Below, piece after piece: positions 1 through 6,171 of a stretch of DNA of 6,328 bases. The notes below the pieces were generated by a model, which was given only the letters and a program-made list of their open reading frames with translations, ran no database searches and was not told where the DNA came from. Origin of the DNA: Duncaniella sp. GTDB lineage: Bacteria > Bacteroidota > Bacteroidia > Bacteroidales > Muribaculaceae. The position numbers were made by a program, and so were the translations under genes. Location: assembly GCF_029054785.1 (NCBI RefSeq), contig NZ_JAIDEN010000131.1:1-6328 (forward strand), given 5' to 3'. Every line of letters starts with the position of its first letter. Position 1 is the first letter of the stretch.

Positions 1-60
1 CAGATTTGTTATTCTCTCTTAAGCTCTACCGCCGTAGGCCTTGCTTCTCAAAAGCGAGTG

Positions 61-92
61 CAAAGGTAGACATTTCCTACATTCCCTCCAAA
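61..92 (-). promoter_or_regulatory. Left-facing Bacteroidota promoter for an off-window gene
   Basis: Read on the minus strand, TTTG (92-89), a 20-nt spacer and TACCTTTG (68-61) match the Bacteroidota primary sigma consensus TTTG-N19-21-TAnnTTTG. The -7 element continues as TACCTTTGCAC, the same 11-mer found at the promoters near 3531 and 6195. Transcription would start near position 55 and run left out of the window. Positions 1-55 would then be an untranslated leader, because they contain no ATG on the minus strand. A small hairpin, CTAC/GTAG at 26-37, lies in that leader. The gene it serves cannot be seen. Confidence 0.75.
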
Positions 93-191
93 CCCTCATG
101 AGTGTTTTAACAGAAATTTAACAAATAAGTATCAAAAAGCGCCTAATTCACTACTGAAATTAACACTTGCAGCCTAAAATACCAATCCTAA

Positions 192-223
192 TTTGGCAGA
201 AACAGAACTTTTGAGTAATTTTG
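192..223 (+). promoter_or_regulatory. Promoter of the DUF1460 amidase gene
   Basis: TTTG at 192-195, a 20-nt spacer and TAATTTTG at 216-223 give a full match to the Bacteroidota consensus. The start of transcription would fall near 229-232, leaving a leader of about 25 nt before the ATG at 256. The site also settles the start codon: the longest reading frame begins with TTG at 193, inside the -33 element and upstream of the transcript. Confidence 0.7.
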
Positions 224-255
224 ACCTATACATTAATATCTCACCCATCGCAGCT

Positions 256-1134
256 ATGAGCAAAATCTATACCTATATTATATATATAATACTTTATTTC
301 TGCATACCATTCGGAACGAAAGCAGCCAATCCGGAAGATGTACGCTGGCACAATGAAGCGACTGACACAACCAAGATCACAAAAATACTGATCAAAGCAA
401 CGGATCTCTGCGCAAACTCCCCTAATGAGCTCATCGAATTCATAGGCCGCGAATTCATCGATACCCCTTATAAAGCAGGAACACTTGAAGGCGATACTGA
501 ACGTCTGACCGTCAATATCGACGAAATGGACTGCACTACCTTCGTTGAAAATGTAGTTGCCTTGGCCCTGACTGTGGAAAACCACAGATGCTCATGGTTA
601 GACTTCCTGAATATGCTTGAATCCATCAGATATCGCAACGAATATGCCGACGGATATGCCTCTCGCCTGCACTATATCAGTGACTGGGTGATCACCAACA
701 GCCACCGCGGCTACATCAAAGACGTGACCGACCGCATCCCTCAATCCGACGTGCAGATCAAGACCCTTGACTACATGTCGCGCAACCGTTCAAGCTATCC
801 GGCACTGAGCGACTCGGCAACATATGCAAAAATCAAAGATATGGAGGTCGCATACAGATCACACCGCTTCCCCTACATCAAATCCGCTCGTCTCTCAAGC
901 AAGTCCACCATCAATGCACTCAAAGGCGGAGACATCGTGGCACTGACCACCAAAACCAACGGCCTTGATGTAAGCCATGTCGGAATTCTTGTAATTGAAA
1001 AAGACGGACCGCACCTGCTCCACGCATCTTCCAAAGCCGGCAAAGTAGTCATCGACAAACTACCATTGTCAGAATACATGCGCAAAGCCCACCAGCTGAC
1101 AGGCATCCGCGTACTCCGCTTACAGGATCAATAG
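256..1134 (+). CDS. Secreted DUF1460 (NlpC/P60-like) N-acetylmuramoyl-L-alanine amidase
   Basis: The 292-residue protein belongs to the DUF1460 family (PF07313), a branch of the NlpC/P60 papain-like fold. Characterised members cut the bond between N-acetylmuramic acid and L-alanine in peptidoglycan fragments, a step in cell-wall turnover and recycling. Visible evidence: a hydrophobic N-terminal signal segment (residues 4-19) with a likely cleavage site after TKA at 21-23; the nucleophile motif DEMDCTTFVE with Cys93; the family signature SRLHYISDW; the catalytic-His motif DVSHVGI with His241; and LLHAS with His256. No lipobox is evident, so the mature enzyme is probably periplasmic. ATG at 256 is preferred over TTG at 193: it starts directly at the signal peptide, and a full promoter covers the upstream extension. 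The gene is monocistronic, with its own promoter and a terminator 22 bp past the stop. The exact substrate (anhydro-muropeptide or intact wall) cannot be read from the sequence. Confidence 0.88.
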   Translation: MSKIYTYIIYIILYFCIPFGTKAANPEDVRWHNEATDTTKITKILIKATDLCANSPNELIEFIGREFIDTPYKAGTLEGDTERLTVNIDEMDCTTFVENVVALALTVENHRCSWLDFLNMLESIRYRNEYADGYASRLHYISDWVITNSHRGYIKDVTDRIPQSDVQIKTLDYMSRNRSSYPALSDSATYAKIKDMEVAYRSHRFPYIKSARLSSKSTINALKGGDIVALTTKTNGLDVSHVGILVIEKDGPHLLHASSKAGKVVIDKLPLSEYMRKAHQLTGIRVLRLQDQ

Positions 1135-1155
1135 CGCATGTCCGAACGAATCAAC

Positions 1156-1204
1156 AAGAAGAGAAAGAGACCGTCCAACAAGTTTTGGCGGTCTCTCTTC
1201 TTTT
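1156..1204. terminator. Bidirectional hairpin terminator between convergent genes
   Basis: AGAGACCG (1166-1173) pairs with CGGTCTCT (1189-1196). Inside this, CCAA (1175-1178) can pair with TTGG (1185-1188) past a bulged T. Outside, AAGAAG (1156-1161) pairs with CTTCTT (1197-1202) across a 4-nt bulge. A T run (1201-1204) follows on the plus strand, and a pyrimidine tract rich in T follows on the minus strand. The element sits 22 bp after the amidase stop and 7 bp after the regulator stop, so it can end transcription from both sides. Confidence 0.8.
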
Positions 1205-1210
1205 CCGGGA

Positions 1211-2473
1211 CTACTCTATCCCGTATTCCTTAATCTTGCGATAAAGCGTCCGTTCTGAAATCTTAAGTTCTTTAGCAGCATCTTTACGCTTACCGCCGTT
1301 ACGCTCAAGCGCCCGGCGTATAGTATCGCGCTCGGTCTCTTCAAGTGTCGCCGGAACAGCGACTCCGACTCCCGCCTCAGGAAAGTCAACCGCATCTGCC
1401 GCGATCGCATTCCGACGCAACGGAGAAGCAAAGGGCTGAAATTTCACAATCGAATGTGTCGTACTCTCCGTAGGCTCCACTTCTTCTATCGGCTGGAAAG
1501 CCGTGCCATGAGACATCACCTTCTTTTCACCAAGCGAATCCAGACGGGCATTCAAAGTTTCGATCTGCTGCTGAAGACGCAGTATCATACCGAACAGCGC
1601 CTCACGCTCCGAAGAATAGTCATGATGACTCTCTACCGACGAAGCAACCGGCACATAGTTCAGCCCACCGGCCGGAAGGAACGACAACACTTCCTCCGCC
1701 CCGACCTCATGACCAGACTCAAAAAGAGCCATCTGCTCCACAATATTTTTAAGCTGTCTCACATTTCCCGGCCAACGATATCTCATCAGCACCTCGCGGG
1801 CACTTTCATCAAGCGTAACCGCCGGCATAGCGTAGCGCTCTGAAAAATCAGACGCAAACTTCCGTGCAAGCAACGCTATATCCGTACCCCTGTCACGAAG
1901 CGGCGGTATATGGATCGAAACCGTCGACAAACGATAATACAGATCCTCTCGGAAACGTCCCTCCGCAACAGCCTTGGCCATATCGACATTCGTTGCCGCC
2001 ACAATACGCACATTTGATTTCTGAACGGTAGAAGAACCGACCTTCAGAAACTCGCCGCTCTCCAGAACACGCAGAAGCCTCGCCTGAGTGGTCAAGGGCA
2101 GCTCGGCCACTTCGTCCAAAAAGATCGTTCCGCCGTCAGCCTCTTCAAAATATCCCTTTCGAGAGGAAACCGCGCCCGTAAACGACCCTTTCTCATGTCC
2201 GAAAAGTTCAGAATCGATCGTTCCTTCAGGTATGGCACCACAGTTGACAGCAATATACTTGGCATGCTTACGCGGAGAAAAGCCATGAATGATTTTCGGG
2301 AAAAACTCCTTTCCCGTACCGCTCTCCCCTGTCACAAGCACCGACAGATCAATCGGCGCCACCTGGATAGCCCTCGAAACCGCAGCCAGAAGCCCCGGCG
2401 CATTTCCAACTATCCCATAGCGCTGCTTAGCCTGCACGATTTCCACAGGCAATTCCTGAAGATTGAGTTGCAT
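1211..2473 (-). CDS. Sigma-54-dependent transcriptional activator (AAA+ and Fis-type HTH)
   Basis: This 420-residue bacterial enhancer-binding protein uses ATP hydrolysis to open promoters held by sigma-54 RNA polymerase. The AAA+ domain spans about residues 20-250: Walker A GESGTGKE (49-56), sigma-54 contact loop GSFTGA (96-101), Walker B GGTIFLDE (114-121), arginine-finger region FREDLYYRL (174-182) and sensor II WPGNVRQLKN (234-243). A short coiled-coil-like stretch (about 296-318) and a low-complexity linker lead to a Fis-type helix-turn-helix at about 377-420, with ISERTLYRKIKEYGIE at the end. Only about 20 residues precede the AAA+ domain, so there is no receiver, GAF or PAS domain; control must come through expression, a partner protein or the linker. 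The loop reads GSFTGA, not the usual GAFTGA. The gene lies 40 nt after the acyltransferase and is probably cotranscribed with it. From memory, the Bacteroides counterpart is followed by lptE and secG; here a terminator follows directly. I see no convincing sigma-54 promoter (GG-N10-GC type) in the window, so its targets are unknown. Confidence 0.93.
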   Translation of the reverse strand: MQLNLQELPVEIVQAKQRYGIVGNAPGLLAAVSRAIQVAPIDLSVLVTGESGTGKEFFPKIIHGFSPRKHAKYIAVNCGAIPEGTIDSELFGHEKGSFTGAVSSRKGYFEEADGGTIFLDEVAELPLTTQARLLRVLESGEFLKVGSSTVQKSNVRIVAATNVDMAKAVAEGRFREDLYYRLSTVSIHIPPLRDRGTDIALLARKFASDFSERYAMPAVTLDESAREVLMRYRWPGNVRQLKNIVEQMALFESGHEVGAEEVLSFLPAGGLNYVPVASSVESHHDYSSEREALFGMILRLQQQIETLNARLDSLGEKKVMSHGTAFQPIEEVEPTESTTHSIVKFQPFASPLRRNAIAADAVDFPEAGVGVAVPATLEETERDTIRRALERNGGKRKDAAKELKISERTLYRKIKEYGIE

Positions 2474-2513
2474 ATATAGAGACTAACGTTTATCCTATGA
2501 CCGAAAATAAATT

Positions 2514-3362
2514 CTATTTAATTGACTGGAGACAATAAGTCCGTTCGCGCAGGAAATCGCCCAGCTCCTTTATAGAACCCGAATGGGCTGCAATCTCCTC
2601 CGGCGAAATCGGATCACCGACAGAGATATGGATCGTACCGTTTTTCCGGCGAAAAACCTCTGCCGGCAACCTGAGTGTACGTATCTGCCAGGACACAATC
2701 CCCAGAAAACGAAACCACCAGCTGTTATAGCCGTGGAAGAAGATCGGAATCACAGGCACCTTCAGCTGCTGGATCAGACGGATGATGGACTCACGCCATT
2801 CACGGTCCTCAAACTTCAGATTCTTGTTGTAGTTACCGACCGCACCGGCAGGGAAAAATCCGATCGGCTCACCCTTGCGCACCTGCATGATGGCCTCCTT
2901 GATTCCCTTCATCGAAACCGCCTTTTTGGCAGGATCGTCGCTCGCAGTCTGATCGACGGCTATGAAATTGGGACGCATCGCTACAATATAGTTCAGGATC
3001 ATATTCACCATAACCTTGAATTTCGGCCGGCGACGCCCGATTATATCAATCAGCGTGATCCCGTCAAGCGCACCGAAAGGATGATTGCTGATCGTTATGA
3101 ACGCACCTTCAGGAAGATTGTCGAGAACCTTCTCATTGTCGATGCGAAGTTTTATATTCAGATCCTCCAGCAGCCCGCGGCAGAACTGAGGTCCAGGTGT
3201 GTCAAAATTATGGCTATGGATCCAATTGACCTTATCGACCGAAAGCAGTTTCATCAGCCATCCGACCAAACGGCGCTTACCCTTTAGGAAAGGAGCCATT
3301 CCAACTATATCGTCATAGTCAAGCACAGTCCGCTTGACTTCTGTATTCTGAGTCTGTTCCAT
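2514..3362 (-). CDS. Lysophospholipid acyltransferase (LPLAT/PlsC-like) family protein
   Basis: The 282-residue protein is of the LPLAT superfamily, which transfers acyl chains from acyl-ACP or acyl-CoA to lipid hydroxyls at the inner face of the cytoplasmic membrane. The catalytic motif is ISNHPFGALDG (about 91-101), with His94 and Asp100. The spacing is HX5D, as in the hemolysin/OlsA-like acyltransferase branch, not the HX4D of classical PlsC. The FPEGT-like motif appears as FFPAGAVGNYN (169-178). PVIPIFFHG further on matches the conserved VPV(I/V)P strand. There is no obvious long transmembrane helix; association is likely through hydrophobic and basic surfaces. It is the first gene of a probable two-gene unit with the sigma-54 regulator and is divergent from spt. 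It could be a lysophosphatidate acyltransferase paralogue or an O-acyltransferase of amino-acid lipids (GlsA/OlsA type). The sequence does not decide between these. It is unlikely to be the bacterial ceramide synthase, which is of GNAT type where characterised. Confidence 0.85.
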   Translation of the reverse strand: MEQTQNTEVKRTVLDYDDIVGMAPFLKGKRRLVGWLMKLLSVDKVNWIHSHNFDTPGPQFCRGLLEDLNIKLRIDNEKVLDNLPEGAFITISNHPFGALDGITLIDIIGRRRPKFKVMVNMILNYIVAMRPNFIAVDQTASDDPAKKAVSMKGIKEAIMQVRKGEPIGFFPAGAVGNYNKNLKFEDREWRESIIRLIQQLKVPVIPIFFHGYNSWWFRFLGIVSWQIRTLRLPAEVFRRKNGTIHISVGDPISPEEIAAHSGSIKELGDFLRERTYCLQSIK

Positions 3363-3385
3363 TACATTCTAAATTAGAGCAAGTG

Positions 3386-3393
3386 CAAAATTA
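3386..3393 (-). promoter_or_regulatory. -7 element of the acyltransferase/regulator operon
   Basis: On the minus strand TAATTTTG (3393-3386) matches TAnnTTTG, 23 nt upstream of the ATG at 3362. No good TTTG is found at the -33 distance: the expected place around 3413-3418 reads GTCG or TATG. The promoter may therefore be weaker or need an activator. No other TAnnTTTG is closer to this gene. Confidence 0.5.
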
Positions 3394-3457
3394 AGAAAAA
3401 TATAGGAAACCCCGACATATTGTAACCTTTTCACCTCGAAATACGACAAACAAGCCC

Positions 3458-3469
3458 GGCTTTAAAGCC
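3458..3469. promoter_or_regulatory. Perfect 12-bp palindrome in the divergent promoter region
   Basis: GGCTTTAAAGCC is an exact inverted repeat between the two divergent -7 elements (3393 and 3531). It is flanked by a second imperfectly centred pair, AAACA (3448-3452) and TGTTT (3471-3475). A direct repeat AAGCCC (3452-3457 and 3465-3470) overlaps it. It lies about 62 bp upstream of the spt -7 element and about 65 bp from the acyltransferase -7 element, a position suited to an operator shared by both genes. The protein that would bind it is unknown. Confidence 0.35.
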
Positions 3470-3530
3470 CTGTTTAACAAAATTAACACCCAAAAGAGAC
3501 ACCCAATGTATAAAAGTGTGAAAATTTTCC

Positions 3531-3538
3531 TACCTTTG
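3531..3538 (+). promoter_or_regulatory. -7 element of the spt promoter
   Basis: TACCTTTG, extended to TACCTTTGCACAC, matches the Bacteroidota -7 consensus and is identical over 13 nt to the promoter at 6195. The -33 position (about 3507-3512) reads ATGTAT with no TTTG, so the upstream element is weak. Predicted transcription start is near 3544, giving a leader of about 55 nt before the ATG at 3600. Confidence 0.65.
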
Positions 3539-3554
3539 CACACTGCAAAAAGAC

Positions 3555-3592
3555 TAAGAAAATATTCACAATCGCGGCACAGCGTTTTCTTA
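3555..3592 (+). other. Inverted repeat in the spt leader
   Basis: TAAGAAAA (3555-3562) and TTTTCTTA (3585-3592) can pair around a 22-nt loop, just 7 nt before the spt start codon. The stem is 8 bp and entirely A/T apart from one G-C pair, so it would be weak. It could influence translation or be chance in an AT-rich leader. Confidence 0.2.
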
Positions 3593-3599
3593 CTATTTT

Positions 3600-4787
3600 A
3601 TGAACTTACTACAACAAAAACTTTCCAGATACACAGCCCCTCAGGAAGCAAAAGCCGCCGGCGTTTATCCATATTTCCGCGCTATCTCAAGCGAACAAGA
3701 CCCTGAGGTGATTATTGACGGCAAAAAAGTGCTGATGTTTGGATCAAACTGTTACACCGGACTTGTCAACGATCCCCGAATCAAAGAAGCCGCCATCGAA
3801 GCTACACGCAAATACGGCACCGGATGCGCAGGATCTCCATTCCTCAACGGAACACTCGACCTCCACAAACAGCTTGAAGCCGCACTTGCCGACTATATCG
3901 GCAAAGAAGACGTAATGGTCTACTCGACCGGATTTGAAGTCAACCTCGGAGTGGTCTCAGCCCTCACCGGTCGTGAAGACTATATCCTTTGGGACGAACA
4001 GGACCACGCATCCATCATCGAAGGACGCCGTCTCTCGTTCAGCCAGCAGTTCAAATACAAACACAACGACATGGAGTCGCTCGAAAAGCAGCTCCAGAGA
4101 TGCGATCCGGACAAAGTCAAACTCATTGTCAGCGACAGTGTCTTTTCAATGGAAGGCGACGTTGCCAACGTCTGTGAGATCGTCAAGCTTGCAAAAAAAT
4201 ACAACGCAAGCGTCATGATGGACGAAGCTCATGGCATCGGCGTGTTTGGCGAAGGCGGTCGCGGTGTCTGCCACCACTTCGGAGTGGCCGATGACGTAGA
4301 CCTGATCATGGGCACCTTCTCCAAGTCATTCGCATCGCTCGGAGGATTCATCGCGACAAACAAAGAAATCACCAACTTCCTGCGTCATCACTCACGCTCC
4401 TACATCTTCACCGCCAGCATCACACCGGCATCAACTGCCGCCGCTCTCAAAGCGTTGGAAATCATGAAGAGCGAACCCGAACGCCAGGATAATCTCTGGA
4501 AGCTCACAAACCACGCGCTGGACGGCTTCCGCAACATGGGATTCGAGATCGGCAACACATCCACGCCTATTATCCCCCTCTTCATCCGTGACGACTTCAA
4601 GACATTCGCCATTACCCGCGATCTGCTTGAGGACGGAATCTTCGTCAACCCCGTCGTTTCGCCCGCAGTGGCACCCACCGACACTCTGATCCGCTTCTCG
4701 CTCATGGCCACCCACACCATGGAGCAAGTTGATCAGGCCCTCGAAAAAATCACAAAGACATTCCGCAAATACGACCTGCTCCACTAA
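3600..4787 (+). CDS. spt: Serine palmitoyltransferase (alpha-oxoamine synthase)
   Basis: The 395-residue PLP enzyme condenses L-serine with a fatty acyl-CoA to give 3-ketosphinganine, the first committed step of sphingolipid synthesis. It is expected to be a soluble cytosolic homodimer. It resembles the Bacteroides Spt (BT_0870 type) along its whole length, including the opening LLQQKLSRY, AGVYPYFR, VLMFGSNCYTGL and the closing SLMATHTMEQVDQALEKI. Key residues: His136 (DHASI, stacks on the PLP ring), Asp208 and His211 in DEAHGIGVFG, and the Schiff-base Lys242 in GTFSKSFASLGGF. Length is normal. The site GSPFLNGT has Pro80 where many alpha-oxoamine synthases carry Arg. Other family members (glycine C-acetyltransferase, aminooxononanoate synthase) are less likely given the overall pattern, though donor and amino-acid choice cannot be proven from sequence. 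It has its own promoter and a strong terminator, and is divergent from a lipid acyltransferase. No ketosphinganine reductase or ceramide synthase gene is in the window, so the rest of the pathway lies elsewhere. Confidence 0.9.
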   Translation: MNLLQQKLSRYTAPQEAKAAGVYPYFRAISSEQDPEVIIDGKKVLMFGSNCYTGLVNDPRIKEAAIEATRKYGTGCAGSPFLNGTLDLHKQLEAALADYIGKEDVMVYSTGFEVNLGVVSALTGREDYILWDEQDHASIIEGRRLSFSQQFKYKHNDMESLEKQLQRCDPDKVKLIVSDSVFSMEGDVANVCEIVKLAKKYNASVMMDEAHGIGVFGEGGRGVCHHFGVADDVDLIMGTFSKSFASLGGFIATNKEITNFLRHHSRSYIFTASITPASTAAALKALEIMKSEPERQDNLWKLTNHALDGFRNMGFEIGNTSTPIIPLFIRDDFKTFAITRDLLEDGIFVNPVVSPAVAPTDTLIRFSLMATHTMEQVDQALEKITKTFRKYDLLH

Positions 4788-4802
4788 GAGCACGAAACAA
4801 TA

Positions 4803-4850
4803 AAAGCAAGCGGCGCTATCTTCGAAAAGACAGCGCCGCTTGCTTTATCT
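4803..4850. terminator. Strong hairpin terminator after spt, probably bidirectional
   Basis: AAAGCAAGCGGCGCT (4803-4817) pairs perfectly over 15 bp with 4832-4846. Past one A-C mismatch, TCTT (4819-4822) pairs with AAGA (4827-4830) around the tetraloop CGAA. The stem begins 15 nt after the spt stop. TTTATCTATAAT follows on the plus strand and TTTTATTGTTTCG on the minus strand, so it may also end the convergent YitT transcript, whose stop is 165 bp away. Confidence 0.85.
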
Positions 4851-5011
4851 ATAATAATCATTCCACTGCAATCCTAATCTACGGATTAAAAAAAATAAGT
4901 GAATCATAGACAATCCAAATATCCATAAACAAATTTGATCAGATCAAGATAAAGTCATATCATAAAAGCCTGTGATACCAGATCTGCCCTACGGCTTGCC
5001 GACCGTTCAGA
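4851..5011. other. AT-rich convergent spacer with small palindromes
   Basis: No gene is evident here. It is the 3' region of the minus-strand YitT gene up to the shared terminator. It holds three short inverted repeats: TAATC/GATTA around TACG, followed by an A tract; TTGATC-A-GATCAA at 4935-4947; and CGGCTTGCCG at 4992-5001, 10 nt after the YitT stop. None is followed by a T tract on the minus strand, so none looks like a standard terminator. Confidence 0.4.
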
Positions 5012-5944
5012 CTAACCGACAGGCTCACATTTATCCTCTTCCAGACGGCGGCTCAGCTCCTGATCAGGCTTGAATTTAAGCTGATCGAAACCCAGTCCGT
5101 AAGCACCGTTGACATTTGCCTGAGTAATGAAAGCGTCAGGATCGATATCCTTCACGACACGAAACACCGTAACGGCCTCCATTTTACGGCAGACAACAAG
5201 CAGGAGCTTCACCGGCTGCTTCGAATACCAGCCCATACCGTCCAGCACAGTCACACCGCGGCGGGGATATTTATTGATCGCATTGGCCAGTTGCTCCCAG
5301 CGCTTGGAAATAATGATAAACTGCATGGCCTGACGGTTTGAGTTGATGATAAGATCAACCATATAAGTGAGGATAAACAACACTATGAAGCCGTAAACCA
5401 CACGCGTTATATCATGGAAAAGCAGATAACTCGATGAAATGATAGCGAAATCGACATACAACATTGTTCGCCCGACAGTCATATTCGTTTTCTTCGCCAC
5501 GATCGCAGCCACGATATCCGTTCCGCCGGTACTGCCGTTATGAGTAAACACAATCCCAAGAGCAATGCCCGACAACACCGAACCGATGCAGACACTCATG
5601 AAAGGCTGCCCAGGGACCAGAGGCCCGGAAAACAACGGAGGCATAAGAGTAACCACAAGCGAAATAGCAGTCGCCCCGTAAAGCGTCTTATAGACAAAAG
5701 TACGGCCTACTACCTTCCAGGCGATCGCAAGCAAAACGATATTGATCGCATACTGCGTAATACCGATCAGATAAGGATTGCCCGTCAGAAAATAGACAAT
5801 GGTACCCAGACCTGTCACACCTCCGATCACAACCTTCTCTGGAAGGATAAAAGCCGAGAATCCAAAACCATAAATCAAAGCGGCAAGCGTGATCATGATA
5901 TAATCACGGCTCGACATCCAGAGTTTTGTCTTTGAAAAAGTCAT
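5012..5944 (-). CDS. YitT family membrane protein (YitT_membrane + DUF2179)
   Basis: The 310-residue integral inner-membrane protein is of the YitT family, whose transport or regulatory role is not well established. The N-terminal two thirds carry hydrophobic segments at roughly residues 15-35, 40-54, 58-80, 86-105, 115-134, 158-176 and 180-200, some of them short and perhaps re-entrant. Family signatures are LPEKVVIGGVTGLGTIVYFLTG, in the first repeat at about 34-55, and HNGSTGGTD at 135-143. From about residue 210 follows a soluble DUF2179 domain with RRGVTVLDGMGWYSKQPVKLLL and a conserved end ITQANVNGAYGLGFD, a ferredoxin-like fold that may bind a ligand. Length is normal for the family. 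The gene stands alone, with its own promoter 24 nt upstream, and is convergent with spt. No functional link with the neighbours can be read from context. Confidence 0.9.
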   Translation of the reverse strand: MTFSKTKLWMSSRDYIMITLAALIYGFGFSAFILPEKVVIGGVTGLGTIVYFLTGNPYLIGITQYAINIVLLAIAWKVVGRTFVYKTLYGATAISLVVTLMPPLFSGPLVPGQPFMSVCIGSVLSGIALGIVFTHNGSTGGTDIVAAIVAKKTNMTVGRTMLYVDFAIISSSYLLFHDITRVVYGFIVLFILTYMVDLIINSNRQAMQFIIISKRWEQLANAINKYPRRGVTVLDGMGWYSKQPVKLLLVVCRKMEAVTVFRVVKDIDPDAFITQANVNGAYGLGFDQLKFKPDQELSRRLEEDKCEPVG

Positions 5945-5967
5945 TGTCGAAATATATTAGAACAGCG

Positions 5968-5999
5968 CAAATTTAACTCAAATTATAATTCCATCCAAA
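5968..5999 (-). promoter_or_regulatory. Promoter of the YitT gene
   Basis: On the minus strand TTTG (5999-5996), a 20-nt spacer and TAAATTTG (5975-5968) form a complete Bacteroidota promoter. The start of transcription should be near 5961, giving a very short leader (about 17 nt) before the ATG at 5944 and supporting that start codon. Confidence 0.7.
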
Positions 6000-6171
6000 C
6001 CAATTTTCATCCGGAATAAAACACCGCGCAAACTGTGGATTACACCATATAATAATCTGAAACAAAATCATTCCGTTTTATTCCATATTATCACCCGCGT
6101 CAACCACTCGCAGCACAAATAGAACATCTCAGGCCTCAGGGCATCAAATTGTTAAAGATTACTAAAACAAT

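Noticed and set aside
193..212. TTGGCA-type start as half of a sigma-54 promoter
   Set aside because: No GC or TTGC element lies at the required 12-nt-type spacing, and the same bases fit the primary sigma -33 element better.
1454..1843. A 129-codon plus-strand frame opposite the sigma-54 regulator
   Set aside because: It is antisense to the AAA+/linker region, is Arg/His-rich, and has no domain or promoter.
2583..3287. A 234-codon open frame on the plus strand, opposite the acyltransferase
   Set aside because: It lies wholly antisense to a gene with clear family motifs, has no recognisable domain, no promoter, and a composition rich in Arg, His and Asp typical of a shadow frame.
3506..3706. 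A 66-codon plus-strand frame overlapping the spt start
   Set aside because: Its start lies upstream of the spt -7 element, so it would not be on the transcript, and it overlaps spt in another frame.
4431..4793. A 120-codon minus-strand frame inside spt
   Set aside because: It is antisense to the well-supported spt gene, with no promoter and no recognisable domain.
5540..5935. A 131-codon plus-strand frame opposite the YitT gene
   Set aside because: It is antisense to a clear membrane protein gene; its translation is polar, basic and low in hydrophobic residues, as expected of a reverse reading of membrane segments.
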